From Capra hircus (lineage: Eukaryota; Chordata; Mammalia; Artiodactyla; Bovidae), in contig NC_030826.1 in the NCBI RefSeq assembly GCF_001704415.2, forward strand, positions 35,521,324 to 35,585,323: DNA of 64,000 nucleotides. Direction: 5' to 3'. Shown in pieces: positions 33,653 through 43,960 of this stretch (its first letter is position 1; each line of letters starts with the position of its first letter). The notes under the pieces were generated by a model that was not told where the DNA came from, searched no databases, and saw nothing but the letters and a program-made list of their open reading frames with translations. Both the position numbers and the translations under genes were made by a program.

Positions 33653-34902
33653 TTAAGTGGTCCCTGAAGAGCAGCATTAGCAGCCCTTGGAATCATTAAA
33701 AAATAAAAATAAAAAAAAGAGTTGTTCCTGCTCAAATGCCCACCTCTTCCCTTCTAGCACTGTGCTCCCCCACTGCTGGGGGTCCTCACTTCTACCCCAG
33801 GCCTTGTCTCTACTTCCTGGATGTTCACACAGAAAGAAGACAAAACAGTGGCCATCCTCTGCCAGAACTGGGTGTGTGCCTCACACCAAGACAGAAAACA
33901 AATGATTGAGATGGGCATATCATCATCCTGGCAGGTCTCTGGTGGCATCCTGAAGACTTGAAAAGGACAGGAAACACCCAGATACCTCATCTCACCCCAA
34001 CAGATGCGCTGGGAAGAGGCCCTACCAATGGGAGGGTCCAGTCCTTGAAGTGTTGGGGATGAGGCCAGTTCTCCCCTTGTCTGGGAGGCCAGGGTGTGGC
34101 TGGAGACCTGGATGCCAGAGCTCCACATCCCAGGGTAAGTTGGGGTAGAACATGGAGACTGCATCCCAAGCCTAGAATAGGAGCTGGAGAGGAGGGGGGA
34201 GAGGGTGGTGGGCTGCCCACCTGCCACCCCTACCCTCTCCCTTGGGCATTGCCAGCTGGAGGGTTAAGCTTCCTTCCTCCTAACACACCGCTTGAGTGAG
34301 GAGTGTCCCTTGACCTCAGGGCACATTCCAGAATGAGGTCACAGCCAAGAATAGGACTGGGGAAACCCTGCCCTCCATCCTGCCTGTGTTAATCACATAC
34401 TCCGAGAGCCAGAGGGAGACCTCAGACTCCTTGGAGAGGTGGGAGAAGGAGGAGGGGACAGTGTCAGGAAGCAGAGCTGGGAAAAAGGAGGGAAGACCCC
34501 AGAGGAGCCCCTTCACACCCTTGCAGTTGTCCGGTTCACCACATGGCCCTTGGTCCCAGGGCCACTTGCTCATCCAGTGAATTCTTCTGGAGCTCTGTGA
34601 GCTGGGGCTGCAGGCCTCCCAGAGCCCTAAGCAGTGACTCCCGCCAGGGAACAGTGCAAGAGGGAGACAGAAACTTGGGGAAGAGGGTTTGTGCAGCCTG
34701 GGGACAATGGAGGCACCCAAGGAGCTGAGTCTTGCAGGATGAGCAGGCTCAGGAATCTAGGCCACGACCGCTCTTGCGTGTGACAGAAACCACGTGACAC
34801 GTAGGATCATACGCATGGGGTGGTGCGCGTGAGGCTGACGAGAGGCGGGCTCTCTGGAGACATCCGAGTTCCTGATGGGGTTCCACACTGCCCAGCCCAG
34901 AG
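33653..34902. other. gene-free GC-moderate sequence
   Basis: No exon and no young repeat. An A-rich stretch follows the SINE (about 33697-33720). Open frames at 33754-34720 lack domains and splice logic. Confidence 0.5.
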
Positions 34903-35578
34903 CTCTGTGTGTGTGTGTGTGTGGGTGTGTGTGGGGGGGGTGGTGGTGGTGGGTGTGTGTGGGGTGGGTGGGTGTGTGGTGGTGTGTGTGGTGGGGGTGG
35001 GTGGTGTGGTGGTGTGTGGTGTGGTGTGGTGTGTGGTGTGTGTGTGGGGTGTGGGGGTGGGGGTGGGGTGGGGGGGGGTGGGTGTGTGTGGGGTGTGTGG
35101 TGTGGTGTGTGGGGGGGTGTGTGTATGCGTGTGTGTGGGTGTGTGGTGTGGGGGTGTGTGTGTGTGTGTGGTGTGTGTGGTGTGTGTGTGGGGTGGGTGT
35201 GTGTTGTGTGTGTGGGTGGTGTGTGGGGGGGTGGGTGGGTGTGGTGTGGGGGTGTGGGGGTGTGTGTGTGTGTGTGAGGTGTGTGTGTGTGTGATGTGGG
35301 GGGGGTGGGGGGGGGGGGGGGGGGGGGGGGGGGTGTTTGTGTGTGTGGTGTGTGAGGTGTGTGGGGGGGTGGTGTGTGTGTGGGTGTGTGTGGTGTGTGG
35401 GGGGTGTGTGTGTGTGGGGTGTGTGTGGGGGGGTGTGGTGTGGTGTGTGTGTGTGTGGTATGTGTGGTGTGTGTGTGTGTGTGTGGTGTGTGTGTGTGGT
35501 GTGTGTGTGGTGTGTGTGTGGTGGTGTGTGTGTGGTGTGTGGTGTGGTGTGTGGTGTGTGTGGTGGTGTGGTGTGTGT

Positions 35579-35619
<41 letters not shown>

Positions 35620-35625
35620 TGTGTG
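34903..35625. repeat. long G/T-only array (TG and GGTG/GGGTG units) with a 27-G run
   Basis: About 720 bases of nearly pure G and T on the plus strand: TG repeats interleaved with G runs, plus an uninterrupted run of 27 G at 35307-35333 and single odd bases ('tatgcg' near 35123). The right end resolves into a clean (TG)n (35581-35612). Very long open frames exist in several frames on both strands, purely because the composition avoids stop codons. Two G-rich blocks could form G-quadruplexes and the TG blocks Z-DNA. The exact length may be an assembly estimate. Confidence 0.95.
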
Positions 35626-35634
35626 ACATGCTGG

Positions 35635-35785
35635 AGAAACAGCATAGCATGAGCACAAGGAGCCTAGAAATCAGACTGCCTTGGTTCAGATTTTGGCTCT
35701 GTCCCTTAATGGCTGGGTGATCTTGGGCAAGTTTCCTATCCCCTCTCACCTCAGTTTTCCCACCTACAAAACAGCATCCTGTCTC
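35635..35785 (+). repeat. MIR SINE
   Basis: 'gcctagaaatcagactgcct', 'tggctgggtgatcttgggca' and 'cacctcagttttcccaccta'. It lies immediately right of the G/T array. Confidence 0.8.
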
Positions 35786-38700
35786 CCACGTTCGTGATGG
35801 ACATGACAAGAGGAGACACCGAGTGCCTGGACTGTGCAGCCAGCCACTCGAGCTGAAGTTTCAGCAGGACAGCTGGACGCAGGGCAGCCTCCCCAGCCTG
35901 AGGGGATGGCTCTGTGGCTGTGTGCTTATTCTCCCCCTTTCTTCATCAGGTTCTGCCCCTAGTCCCCGCTCTCTGGCCCCACTATCCGGGGGATGACATC
36001 AGACTATGGAGCAGCTGGGCAGACAATGGAACAGAGTGTCCTAGGAGATCAGAAGTGCTGGGGGAGGCAGAGGGTGGAAAAAGCCAAGCTGCCATGCCCC
36101 AGAGGCCTCAGGGCTGGTCTGGAGACAGCCAGCACCAGAACAAGCCTCTGAAAAGGCAAATGGAAAGACCAGAGGAGCATTACAGGGGGTGTGGGCGGGG
36201 GGGCAGACAACAGATGCTAGGAGGGGAGGAATGAATGTCCAGTGTAGACAGGAAAGCAGGTGAATCTCACTTCAGACCCGAAGGAGGACTCAACCCCCCT
36301 ATGTCCTGGGGCCAAATCTCCCAGTGGGGCAGCCTCTCGAGGTCACCTGGCAACCAGGCCCTGGGATTTCAGTTCGTCCTGCACTGAGCACCTTTCAGAA
36401 GTCAGCTCCTGTGAAGGCCTGGGTAACAGAGCACGACACACAGAGCAGTTTCAAGGACAGAAAGCAAATGCCATGTGGTAGGTCCACAAGGATGATCGAT
36501 TCTATACCACCCTTTCCCCAGGTACCTATGTTTCACAAATTCCAAATCAGCCTGTGTGGAGCAGTCAGTTCTGAGCAGCAGAATACAATATTTGAAACTA
36601 TCTGGTCTCTGAGCCTGCAATAGCCGAGATCTGGATGGAAGAGCAAGGGGAGGGCTTAGGTCCTGGGACCTGCTCTCAGCCAAGGAGCTGCTGAGGGCAT
36701 GGAGGGGGCCCAGGGGCAGCCATCTGTGCCAGGTTCTGTTTTCTAGGCTTCGCAGTTTGACGCATAATAGGATCGAACTCCCCAAGTCTCCATGAAGTGT
36801 TCCGTCGTACAGATGCGGAAACCGAGGCTCAGAGAGATGGCAGATATGTGTTAGAGCCCAGATTCAGCCTTAGGTGGGTCTGACTCCACAGGCTGGGCCT
36901 TCTCACCCCGCCAAGGTGGGGCTGGAGTGTGACGGGGACCCTAAGTCTGTGGCTATATGTCAGCAGCGAGCCGGTGAGAGGAAGCCTGAGATTGGACCCC
37001 TGAATCTCACACCTCCGCCACACAGTCGCAGGGCTCAGCCCCACATCTACGCAAGCGGAGGGAAGTGGGGAGGTGACAGATGATGGCGTGTGGGCACTTG
37101 CCTCCTCAGGTTCGAAGGTGATGTGCTATTGTTAGGGCACCTCAACCTAGAAGCAGGTACAATAGTATGTCCCCACTCTGAGGGAGGGTGAGGAGCCAAG
37201 TCCTCACTCCCAGGTTTCAAGGCCTGCATGGGTGGGTCCTGAGCCTGTGCTCACACCTCCTTGGCTAAGGTCTGTGCTCAGCATTTCTCGGTGGTGACCT
37301 GAAGCTCATATTCCTTTGGCCTCTCCTCCCTCTCAGGGAGCAGCTTGTGTTCTTGATCCCAACCCCTCCTTACTGCAGGGAATTGTCTCTAAAGAGGGAC
37401 TGGCCTGACTGGGCTGAACTGAGCCTGAATTCTTCCTCTGGGCTGTGGCCCGGAAAGACCAGAGAAATGCATAGGGATCAGGTGTCCCTCGTGCTGAGCT
37501 GGCTTCCAGCCTAGGGGACAGACAAGCTGGGGTCATGCCCTGGCTGCAGGCTCCTGAGCACATCTCTGGGAAGGGGAGCAGCCAGGAGCCCCTGAGACCA
37601 AAGGCGCTGCTGCTGCAGCCTGGAAACCTGATCACATGCTCTGAGCACCCAAGGCTTTGGGATCAGGCCTTGCCCAGAGACCCCCCTAGGGAGTCACAGC
37701 CAGACAGGAAGGTCCCCCTGCCCACTCCTGTCTCCCCCACTTTCACGGCCCTAAATTCATCAACAGTGGGGTCTGGAATGCACCTTGGCCCACTGTGCTA
37801 CTGTGAGGGGGCGGGGGACTGAACTGAGATACAAAGCAGTTGCTTCCACCCCATGCCTTCCTGCCCAAGTTCCTGGGTGAGTCACCTGGCCTCAGCTCTC
37901 CTGTGCCTAATGCACAAAGCTCCAGGGGGCACCGCAGTAAGGAGTCATGGCACTGCAAAATGGGCCAAGTGTTAGCAGTGTCTCTCCATCACTCAAATGG
38001 GATCCGGTTGGCTAGATTCCCCCTGTGCTCCCCCCAAGGTAGGTCACCAAAGCAAATGACACTGCCCACCACTCCCCTCTCCCACCTACACATTAGCCCA
38101 AGTGAATCACACAGGAAGGGCTGTCGATACTATGGGCTTTTAATTGGTATCTTCCCCCTACATTTGAGGAAGAAATGAGAATGCCCCACAATGATCTTCT
38201 TCAGGTTTGGAGGGGCATGGACATAATGAAGGCTGAGGAGGATTGAAGAGGGGTAGATGAAGAGCTGACAGTGGCTTTCTCAAATCCTAAATCTAGTAGT
38301 GGGCTAGCGGACTTGTCCTGGAAGTCCAGAAACAGAAATCAACAAGCTGCCACATCCTCAAACTGGCCCTCCCAGTCCACACCTAGAGTCTCCCTCTAGG
38401 TCCCTGCAGCTCCAGAGACCACCACCAGATGGGAGCATTGAGCAGCATTCCTTTCCCTTCCCAAGCCTACCTCCTGGTCTTCCCTCTTTCCTTCTTTTAC
38501 CAACCCACTTCCTTGCCTTGCTTTTCCTCTTCCTTTATTTCTCTTCCCATCAGAACAGACCCTGGGGCTTCTATTGACTTAGTGTCTGAGGAAGCGAGTG
38601 GCAACTGAGAACTCACTATGTGTCAAAGGGATCTTTTGCCAGCTGGGAGCACCAGCCATTTATCTGCTTCTAGGAGAGCCCTGGGATCTGGACATTCGTG

Positions 38701-39510
38701 TTCAGTCACTGTGAGCTGGGCAGTAGCTAACGTCTCTCTGTGGTCCTAGCACCTAGCACCCAGTAAGTGTTCAGAAAATTTCCACTGACTTGGACTGAAT
38801 AAAACTGAATCAATAATCAATATACCAATCAATAAAGCCAGGGGGAAGAAGCATGACAAACATATTCTGCTTGTGCTGTGGTGGCCTCAGAGACTGCTAG
38901 GCCAACATGATCAGAGCACAGGCTGGCCACCACCCAAAGGACTTGTCTGGCAGCCTCCACTTAAGGCAAGTTGTGCCCTGGGCTGGATCATGCCTCCGGC
39001 TTCCCGCTTCCCACAACCCTCACCACGAGGTGGTCTCTGTTCATAGTGCTCTGGAGGGCTGTGGGGAGTTTATCCAATTAGTTCCTGGGCCCTCCTTTCT
39101 ATCCCCACCTACCTTTTTAGCAAACCAATTCATTCAGTTATTCCTGTGACCATCCTGCAGCCAGCCGCCATCTCTAGAATCCTGCCTGGGAGTCTGGCTA
39201 TGGGCAGGGAGTCTGGGAGAGCCAGGGGAGGGAGTGGTCAGCCAAAAGAAGATAACAAAGTCAGAGGAGACTGGCCATCAGGAATAACCTGCAAATGTTG
39301 GTTGATTTCTTTTGTCCCCCTCCCACCCATGATCAAATCCAAAGAATAGAAGCTGATTTAAGATCCTCTGGGGGGTTTTTTCTGATGCACTGACCGCTCT
39401 TCCCGGGTTGGCCTGTCTAATCTGACCTTGCCCAGTTTGCTGACTGAGGGTCACCAGGAATGGGTAAATAGAAGAGGATCAGAAAGTGGGCTGGGGAGAG
39501 GCAGAGGGCT
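35786..39510. other. gene-free sequence downstream of WFIKKN2, free of young retroposons
   Basis: No exon recognised. One degraded antisense MIR lies at about 36797-36905 ('acagatgcggaaaccgaggc'), and an L2-like tail at about 38735-38800 ('agcacccagtaagtgttcag'). Part of the right end is presumably WFIKKN2 3' UTR. Confidence 0.5.
38139..38539 (-). terminator. WFIKKN2: candidate WFIKKN2 poly(A) signals
   Basis: On the minus strand, AATAAA occurs at about 38534-38539 and ATTAAA at 38139-38144. These would give 3' UTRs of roughly 1.0 and 1.4 kb. No downstream GU-rich element singles out one of them, so the true end is unresolved. Confidence 0.3.
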
Positions 39511-41031
39511 TCACTGCAAGCCTGGGAAGTCCTTGAGGACATCGCAGGTTTTCTTGTGCATGACCTCACGCAGCTTCCGAGCCCGCCGGGTGCTCGAGGC
39601 TCCCACGAAGCTGTCGGGCCGCAGCATGGCCATGCCGCCGTCCACCTCGCCCATGATGATGAGCGGCATCTCGCCCACTGTCACGTTGGGGCAGGGGCAG
39701 GTCCAGTCCATGTGGAGCAGAGTGACCTCCAGCGGCTCCCGGCCCAGGAACTTGAGGCCCATCTTCTCATCCTTTAGGACCTCGTCCACAGTCACCAGGG
39801 CACGGCCTGAATCGGGCTCCTCGGTCAGCTCGGAGATTCGGCCCAAGATGACAAAGTCGCTCCGACAGAAGCTGGTGACAAGCTTCTGCCTCGGCTTGCA
39901 GGCCCGGCAGCGCTGGTTCCCCCGAGGGAAGGGGCAGGACTCCTCGCAGTCCTCACGGCTCTCAAAGTTGTTGCCGTTGCCCTCGCAGCCACCGTAGACA
40001 AAGGACTGGCACTGGCCTGTCTGGCTGTTGTAGGCCCAGCGGGGCGCATAGGCCTTGCAGGGCCCCTGCAAGGCAGGCAGGCTGCACACGGCCAGCGACC
40101 CGCTCATGCAGGCCAGCATGCAGGCCTCATAGGTCTCAAAGTGGTTGCGGTTGTGGTGGCATCGGCCGAAGGTGAAGGTCAGGCAGTTGTTGGCTTGGGC
40201 GTCGAAGTACCAGCGGACCTGCTCCTCACCACAGTCATCGCTGTCAGGGGGCTTCAGGCACTCAGCTGTGGGGAAGGCCGTGCCACTGGGGCTACTCTCT
40301 GCGGTGGCTGAAGCCTGGCCTCCACTGACCACCGACAGTGGGAAGTCAGCGCGCAGGACGCCAGCGGCGTTGCGGGCTGTGCAGGTGTAGATGCCAGCGT
40401 CCTGGGGCTGGGCATTGTAGATGACCAGCTGGGCGATGTTGGTGACCACCACGTTGCCGCGTACATGGTTGGGCCTCATAACCACATTCTCTCGGTCTTC
40501 CAACTGTTTCTCCCAGGTGATCTCTGGCCGGGGCCGGCCCACCACATCACAAAGGAAGCTCACGGTCTCACCCACAGTGACTGACTGGTGCACAGGGTGG
40601 TTGAGCAAAGCTGGGGCCGTGGCGTCCAGCCCGGGGGTCTCCGGGGGAGCCGTGGTGGGATGCACAGTGGTCTCGGGTGGTGAGGGGCTGGTGTTGGGCC
40701 AGGTGAAGTGATAGCGGCAGGTGACGACGGCCAGCGTGATGCCCTTGGAGCAGGCCTCAGCGTCCATGTAGCAGCGGTTATAGTAGGTGAGGCCATCGGA
40801 GGCGCAGGTGAAACTGGGCTCCTTCTCACAGCGATCTCTGCATTTGCACACTGGCTGGCCATCCCAGATGTCACACTCAGAGCCCTGCTGCAGACACATG
40901 AAATGTTCGCACGTGGCCTCCTTGGGCATGCCCACGGGGCCCTTCTTCCCCTTCACATCCATGTAGCGGGCCGCCACACAGCTCTTGGTCCCACACACAT
41001 TGGGGCAGCACTTCTCATAGGTCTCACACTC
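39511..41031 (-). CDS. WFIKKN2: WFIKKN2 coding exon 2 (residues 69-574)
   Basis: Second and last coding exon of a secreted multidomain inhibitor, GASP-1, which binds mature myostatin and GDF11 (and the myostatin propeptide) and blocks their signalling. The acceptor CCCCAG is at 41037-41032; the stop TGA is at 39511-39513. In order: the rest of the WAP domain (to ~93), a follistatin/Kazal-type module (~130-173), an Ig domain (~211-303; Cys229, Trp241, Cys285), Kunitz 1 (Cys327-Cys376), Kunitz 2 (Cys384-Cys433) and an NTR domain (~443-574). Kunitz 2 has Lys394 after its second Cys, the P1 residue expected for trypsin inhibition. Kunitz 1 has Gly-Glu there instead. N-glycosylation sequons are at N181 and N517. 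No frame break. With exon 1 the protein is 574 aa, against 576 in human as I recall it. Confidence 0.97.
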   Translation of the reverse strand, partial: ECETYEKCCPNVCGTKSCVAARYMDVKGKKGPVGMPKEATCEHFMCLQQGSECDIWDGQPVCKCRDRCEKEPSFTCASDGLTYYNRCYMDAEACSKGITLAVVTCRYHFTWPNTSPSPPETTVHPTTAPPETPGLDATAPALLNHPVHQSVTVGETVSFLCDVVGRPRPEITWEKQLEDRENVVMRPNHVRGNVVVTNIAQLVIYNAQPQDAGIYTCTARNAAGVLRADFPLSVVSGGQASATAESSPSGTAFPTAECLKPPDSDDCGEEQVRWYFDAQANNCLTFTFGRCHHNRNHFETYEACMLACMSGSLAVCSLPALQGPCKAYAPRWAYNSQTGQCQSFVYGGCEGNGNNFESREDCEESCPFPRGNQRCRACKPRQKLVTSFCRSDFVILGRISELTEEPDSGRALVTVDEVLKDEKMGLKFLGREPLEVTLLHMDWTCPCPNVTVGEMPLIIMGEVDGGMAMLRPDSFVGASSTRRARKLREVMHKKTCDVLKDFPGLQ

Positions 41032-43503
41032 CTGGGGAGAGCCAGATGGAGAGGTCTGAACGAGGAGGAGAAGGAAGAGAGCACAGGCTCCCCCAACGTC
41101 CCCCACGGTTTACAGGGAAGGGGACTAATATGTGCTCGCCTACCATGAGAAAATCATTTTGATATAATAACTAACATATTCATAGCACCCACTATTTGCC
41201 AGGCCTTCTTCTAAAAGTGTTTACAACTATCAACTTATCTCATGCTCATTACAGTGGGTGTAACCAACATTCCCACTTCACAGGCAATGATAACTGAGGC
41301 ACCGAGAGATAAGGTAACTTGCCCAAGGTCGCACAGCTAGCAGTGTGGGAAGAGGCAGATCACATACTCCACGAAGAAAAGTCTTCCTTCTAGCATGAGA
41401 TGAAATGAGAATGTGAAGGCTAAGTGAGGTGACATTCAAGCCCTCAGAGCTGGGAACTGGTGGGAAAGGACTTCAAGCTCCAGGTGATGGGATTCAGAAA
41501 TAAGAGTTTTTTGTCTGCAATTTATCATTCCCACAGTGAGGTGTCACCTGGAACAACTGAGCCCGCCTTTGTGTCTTTTCCATTGGGAATGCCCTGGCCA
41601 AATGCTAAAAAGGAAAAGTCAGACACTGCTGGGACAGCTGTTCAAAGCTGTGCATGTACACAAGGGATGCACGTGTACACCCCAGGCAGCTCTCATGCTG
41701 GCCCCTGTTCATCCAAAGCCTAGAGGAAGGGCAGGCAAGACAGGCCCAGGACATCAGGTCTCATCACTGTGGACCATGCTAGTTCCAGCATGTGGGCCTT
41801 TGCATGGGGAAATCAATAGCAAAAAATAAAGTTCCCTTGTGTGGCAAAGGTCAGCCAGGCCGTCATCAAGGACTTGCCAGGCTGTAATTCCTTCTGATTC
41901 TCTGTGGAGCCATGGGAGGCATTAGTCTAATTCCTCAAAATTAGCAACATGCTCTGGGGCTGACACAAACAAGGATTTCACGTGGTATTTTCTCCAGGAT
42001 GTGGGCAATGCCCCTAATCCTGAGCCCTGGTCACGGCTCTGTGAGCCGCTCCCCACCAGGGCTGGCCTCACGCGGCCGCATCAGCTGAGGGCTGCCTGTT
42101 AGACTGTTCACTGTTGTTCCCTCTCGGCTCAGAATGGGGACTTTGTTTTGCAGCCCTTGCTTGGCATAGGCTTCTAGGCCACACCAGGGAGGCTCTAGGG
42201 CAGGGATGGACAGATCTCAGAGCTGGCTCCTGAGGGAGAGGGACCTAGTGGGGGTGAGGGCAGGAGGGGGCTGAGCAGCAGGAGAACCTGCTCCTTGCCC
42301 GAGCATCGCTCGATTCCTTGAAGACTCTGGCCTGGGTATCTCCTTCGGGACTTGGAGGTCCATGAAAGACTGGGTCCTTGGGGAGAAGCGAAAGGTACTT
42401 CTGGGCACAGAAAACCTGAAGGGAATTTTCAGAACGGTTTTTGCTTAAGGGCTCAGAATGTATCCATAGGCCAAATCCCCAGCCGCACAGAGGAGCTTCT
42501 CCCCAAGACATAAAATCAGCCAGAGTCTCACTGTCTCCAAGCCCCTGAAACAGCCTTGCCTACAAATGTAGCCAACCAACCTCCTGATCTCAGCCTGATA
42601 GGAACACTTTTCCACCCCTATCCAGGCTTTATCTTCCTTTCCCTCGGCTCCCCCATTGCTCATGAACAGTGAGAGGCTGGGATTGTCCCCTGGGCTCTCT
42701 GAGGGACAGGCCGCTCTCTCCAGGACCAGTCTGTGCTCTCATAGGTTATGTACATTTGGCAGAGGGAGCACCCTGGTGATGCCCAGACCAGTCCAAGCCC
42801 AGCAGCTGCCAGACTGTCAGGAATTACCTCTGCCTAGGCAGGTGCCAGGTACTAGCAGGCTCTTCACCCTGGGAAAAGTAACAGGAACAACCCTTGAATG
42901 CAGGAGCAGGGAGAGAATTGTCCGAGAACCAGGTAGAGCCAGGCCTGCCCTGAGCACTGGGAGGATTGAGGGATCACCAGGTTGAAACCTAGTCCACTTC
43001 CCTCTCACAGACACCCAGAGAATCTATTCAGATCCACTCCTGCGCACCCTCCCCATCAGCCTGCACTGATCTCAGGGTCAGGGTCCTAACCCCCAGAGGC
43101 TGGATGAAGCATCAGCTTTGTGGTCAGATGGATGCGGATCTGACCTCCCTGGTCCTGGAGCCTTGTGCTCTTCCATGCAGCGTCCCGAGTTTCTCTCTCA
43201 CCTGTTGACAGGCTGCGGGTGGGTTGTGCCAGTCTCTCTGATGTGCCTGGCATAGTGCTGGCTCAGAGCAGCCCTCAGCAGACCTGAAACCAGGAGTCCG
43301 AGGATTTCCAGTCCTTGAGAAATTCGCACATCACACCCATCTCTTCTTCCAGGACTTGAAGTTAAGACATCACACCCTGTTTATGCCCGTGTGGCTGGGG
43401 GCCAGGTTCTTCCCTGTTTTGAGTCGTTCTCACCACCCAGCTCCCACTCTGCCTCGCCAGCAAGACTGCTTGGCCTGGCTCAGGCCTCCGGGTTCACACT
43501 CAC
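41032..43503 (-). other. WFIKKN2: WFIKKN2 intron 1
   Basis: 2472 bp, phase 0, with GT at 43503-43502 and AG at 41033-41032. It contains an antisense MIR at about 41165-41365 ('taaggtaacttgcccaaggt', 'cgcacagctag') and a faint plus-strand MIR at about 43100-43285. No ruminant-specific insertion is present. Confidence 0.9.
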
Positions 43504-43707
43504 CTGGTCCGTCTCACACTCCCGCTTGCAGGTGCTCTGGGCATCCACCCAGAGGTTGGGATTCATGTCGTTGGGACAGATGCCGGCGTGAGAGTATCGG
43601 AGGGGCGGCAGGGCCAGGCCTCGAGGGGGCACCCCAAGCAGCAGCAACAGCAAGGCTGCCCCCTGCCCCCAGAGGGACCAGGAACGGCAGCCCCGCAGGG
43701 CCCACAT
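43504..43707 (-). CDS. WFIKKN2: WFIKKN2 coding exon 1 (residues 1-68)
   Basis: Begins at an ATG with A at -3, encoding MWALRGCRSW followed by a leucine-rich signal peptide (core about residues 18-25, cleavage probably near 'RGLALP', about 30-35) and the start of the WAP domain ('YSHAGICPNDMNPN'). It ends after 68 codons with CAG|GTGAGT, a strong donor, and continues in frame with the exon at 41031. The frame stays open for a further ~89 codons upstream, but those contain no ATG, so the assigned start is preferred. The leucine run appears slightly shorter than in human, which would account for the two-residue length difference. Confidence 0.96.
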
Positions 43708-43960
43708 GCTGAGGTCTGCAGCGGCCAGAGACCTTCCCTGAGAGGACGCCAGGGCTGGGCCCCTGGGCCTTCTGCTCCTCAGCGCCGCGGACACCTGCCC
43801 TGCCGACCCCAGTGGGCCTCCGTGGGCTGCTGCGGCTGCTGAGGCTGCCTCCACCGAGTCTGTGGAGTCCGCCGGGCTGCGGAGCCTCAGATAAAGGGAG
43901 CTCCCTCTCCGGAGTGTGCCGGGAGAGGAGCCGCACCGGGGCCAGAGCCTGGATTTATGT
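43708..43960 (-). promoter_or_regulatory. WFIKKN2: WFIKKN2 5' UTR and probable promoter
   Basis: GC-rich flank. On the minus strand a TATA-like ACATAAATCC lies at 43951-43960, which would place a start site near 43925 and give a ~220-base 5' UTR. A second AT-rich possibility is CTTTATC near 43890-43897. Both are weak matches, so the start site is uncertain. Confidence 0.4.

Noticed and set aside
34749..35809. Very long open frames (up to 350 codons, His/Thr/Pro-rich or Cys/Val/Gly-rich) across the G/T array, on both strands
   Set aside because: They come from a sequence lacking stop codons by composition, with no start context, splice sites or domains. They are simple-repeat artefacts.
35635..39510. 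Possible extra gene between the G/T array and WFIKKN2
   Set aside because: Several 70-130 codon frames exist, but none shows a domain, signal peptide, conserved splice pattern or similarity to a family I know.
39428..39997. 189-codon plus-strand open frame opposite WFIKKN2 exon 2
   Set aside because: Antisense shadow of a highly constrained GC-rich coding exon; no domain of its own.
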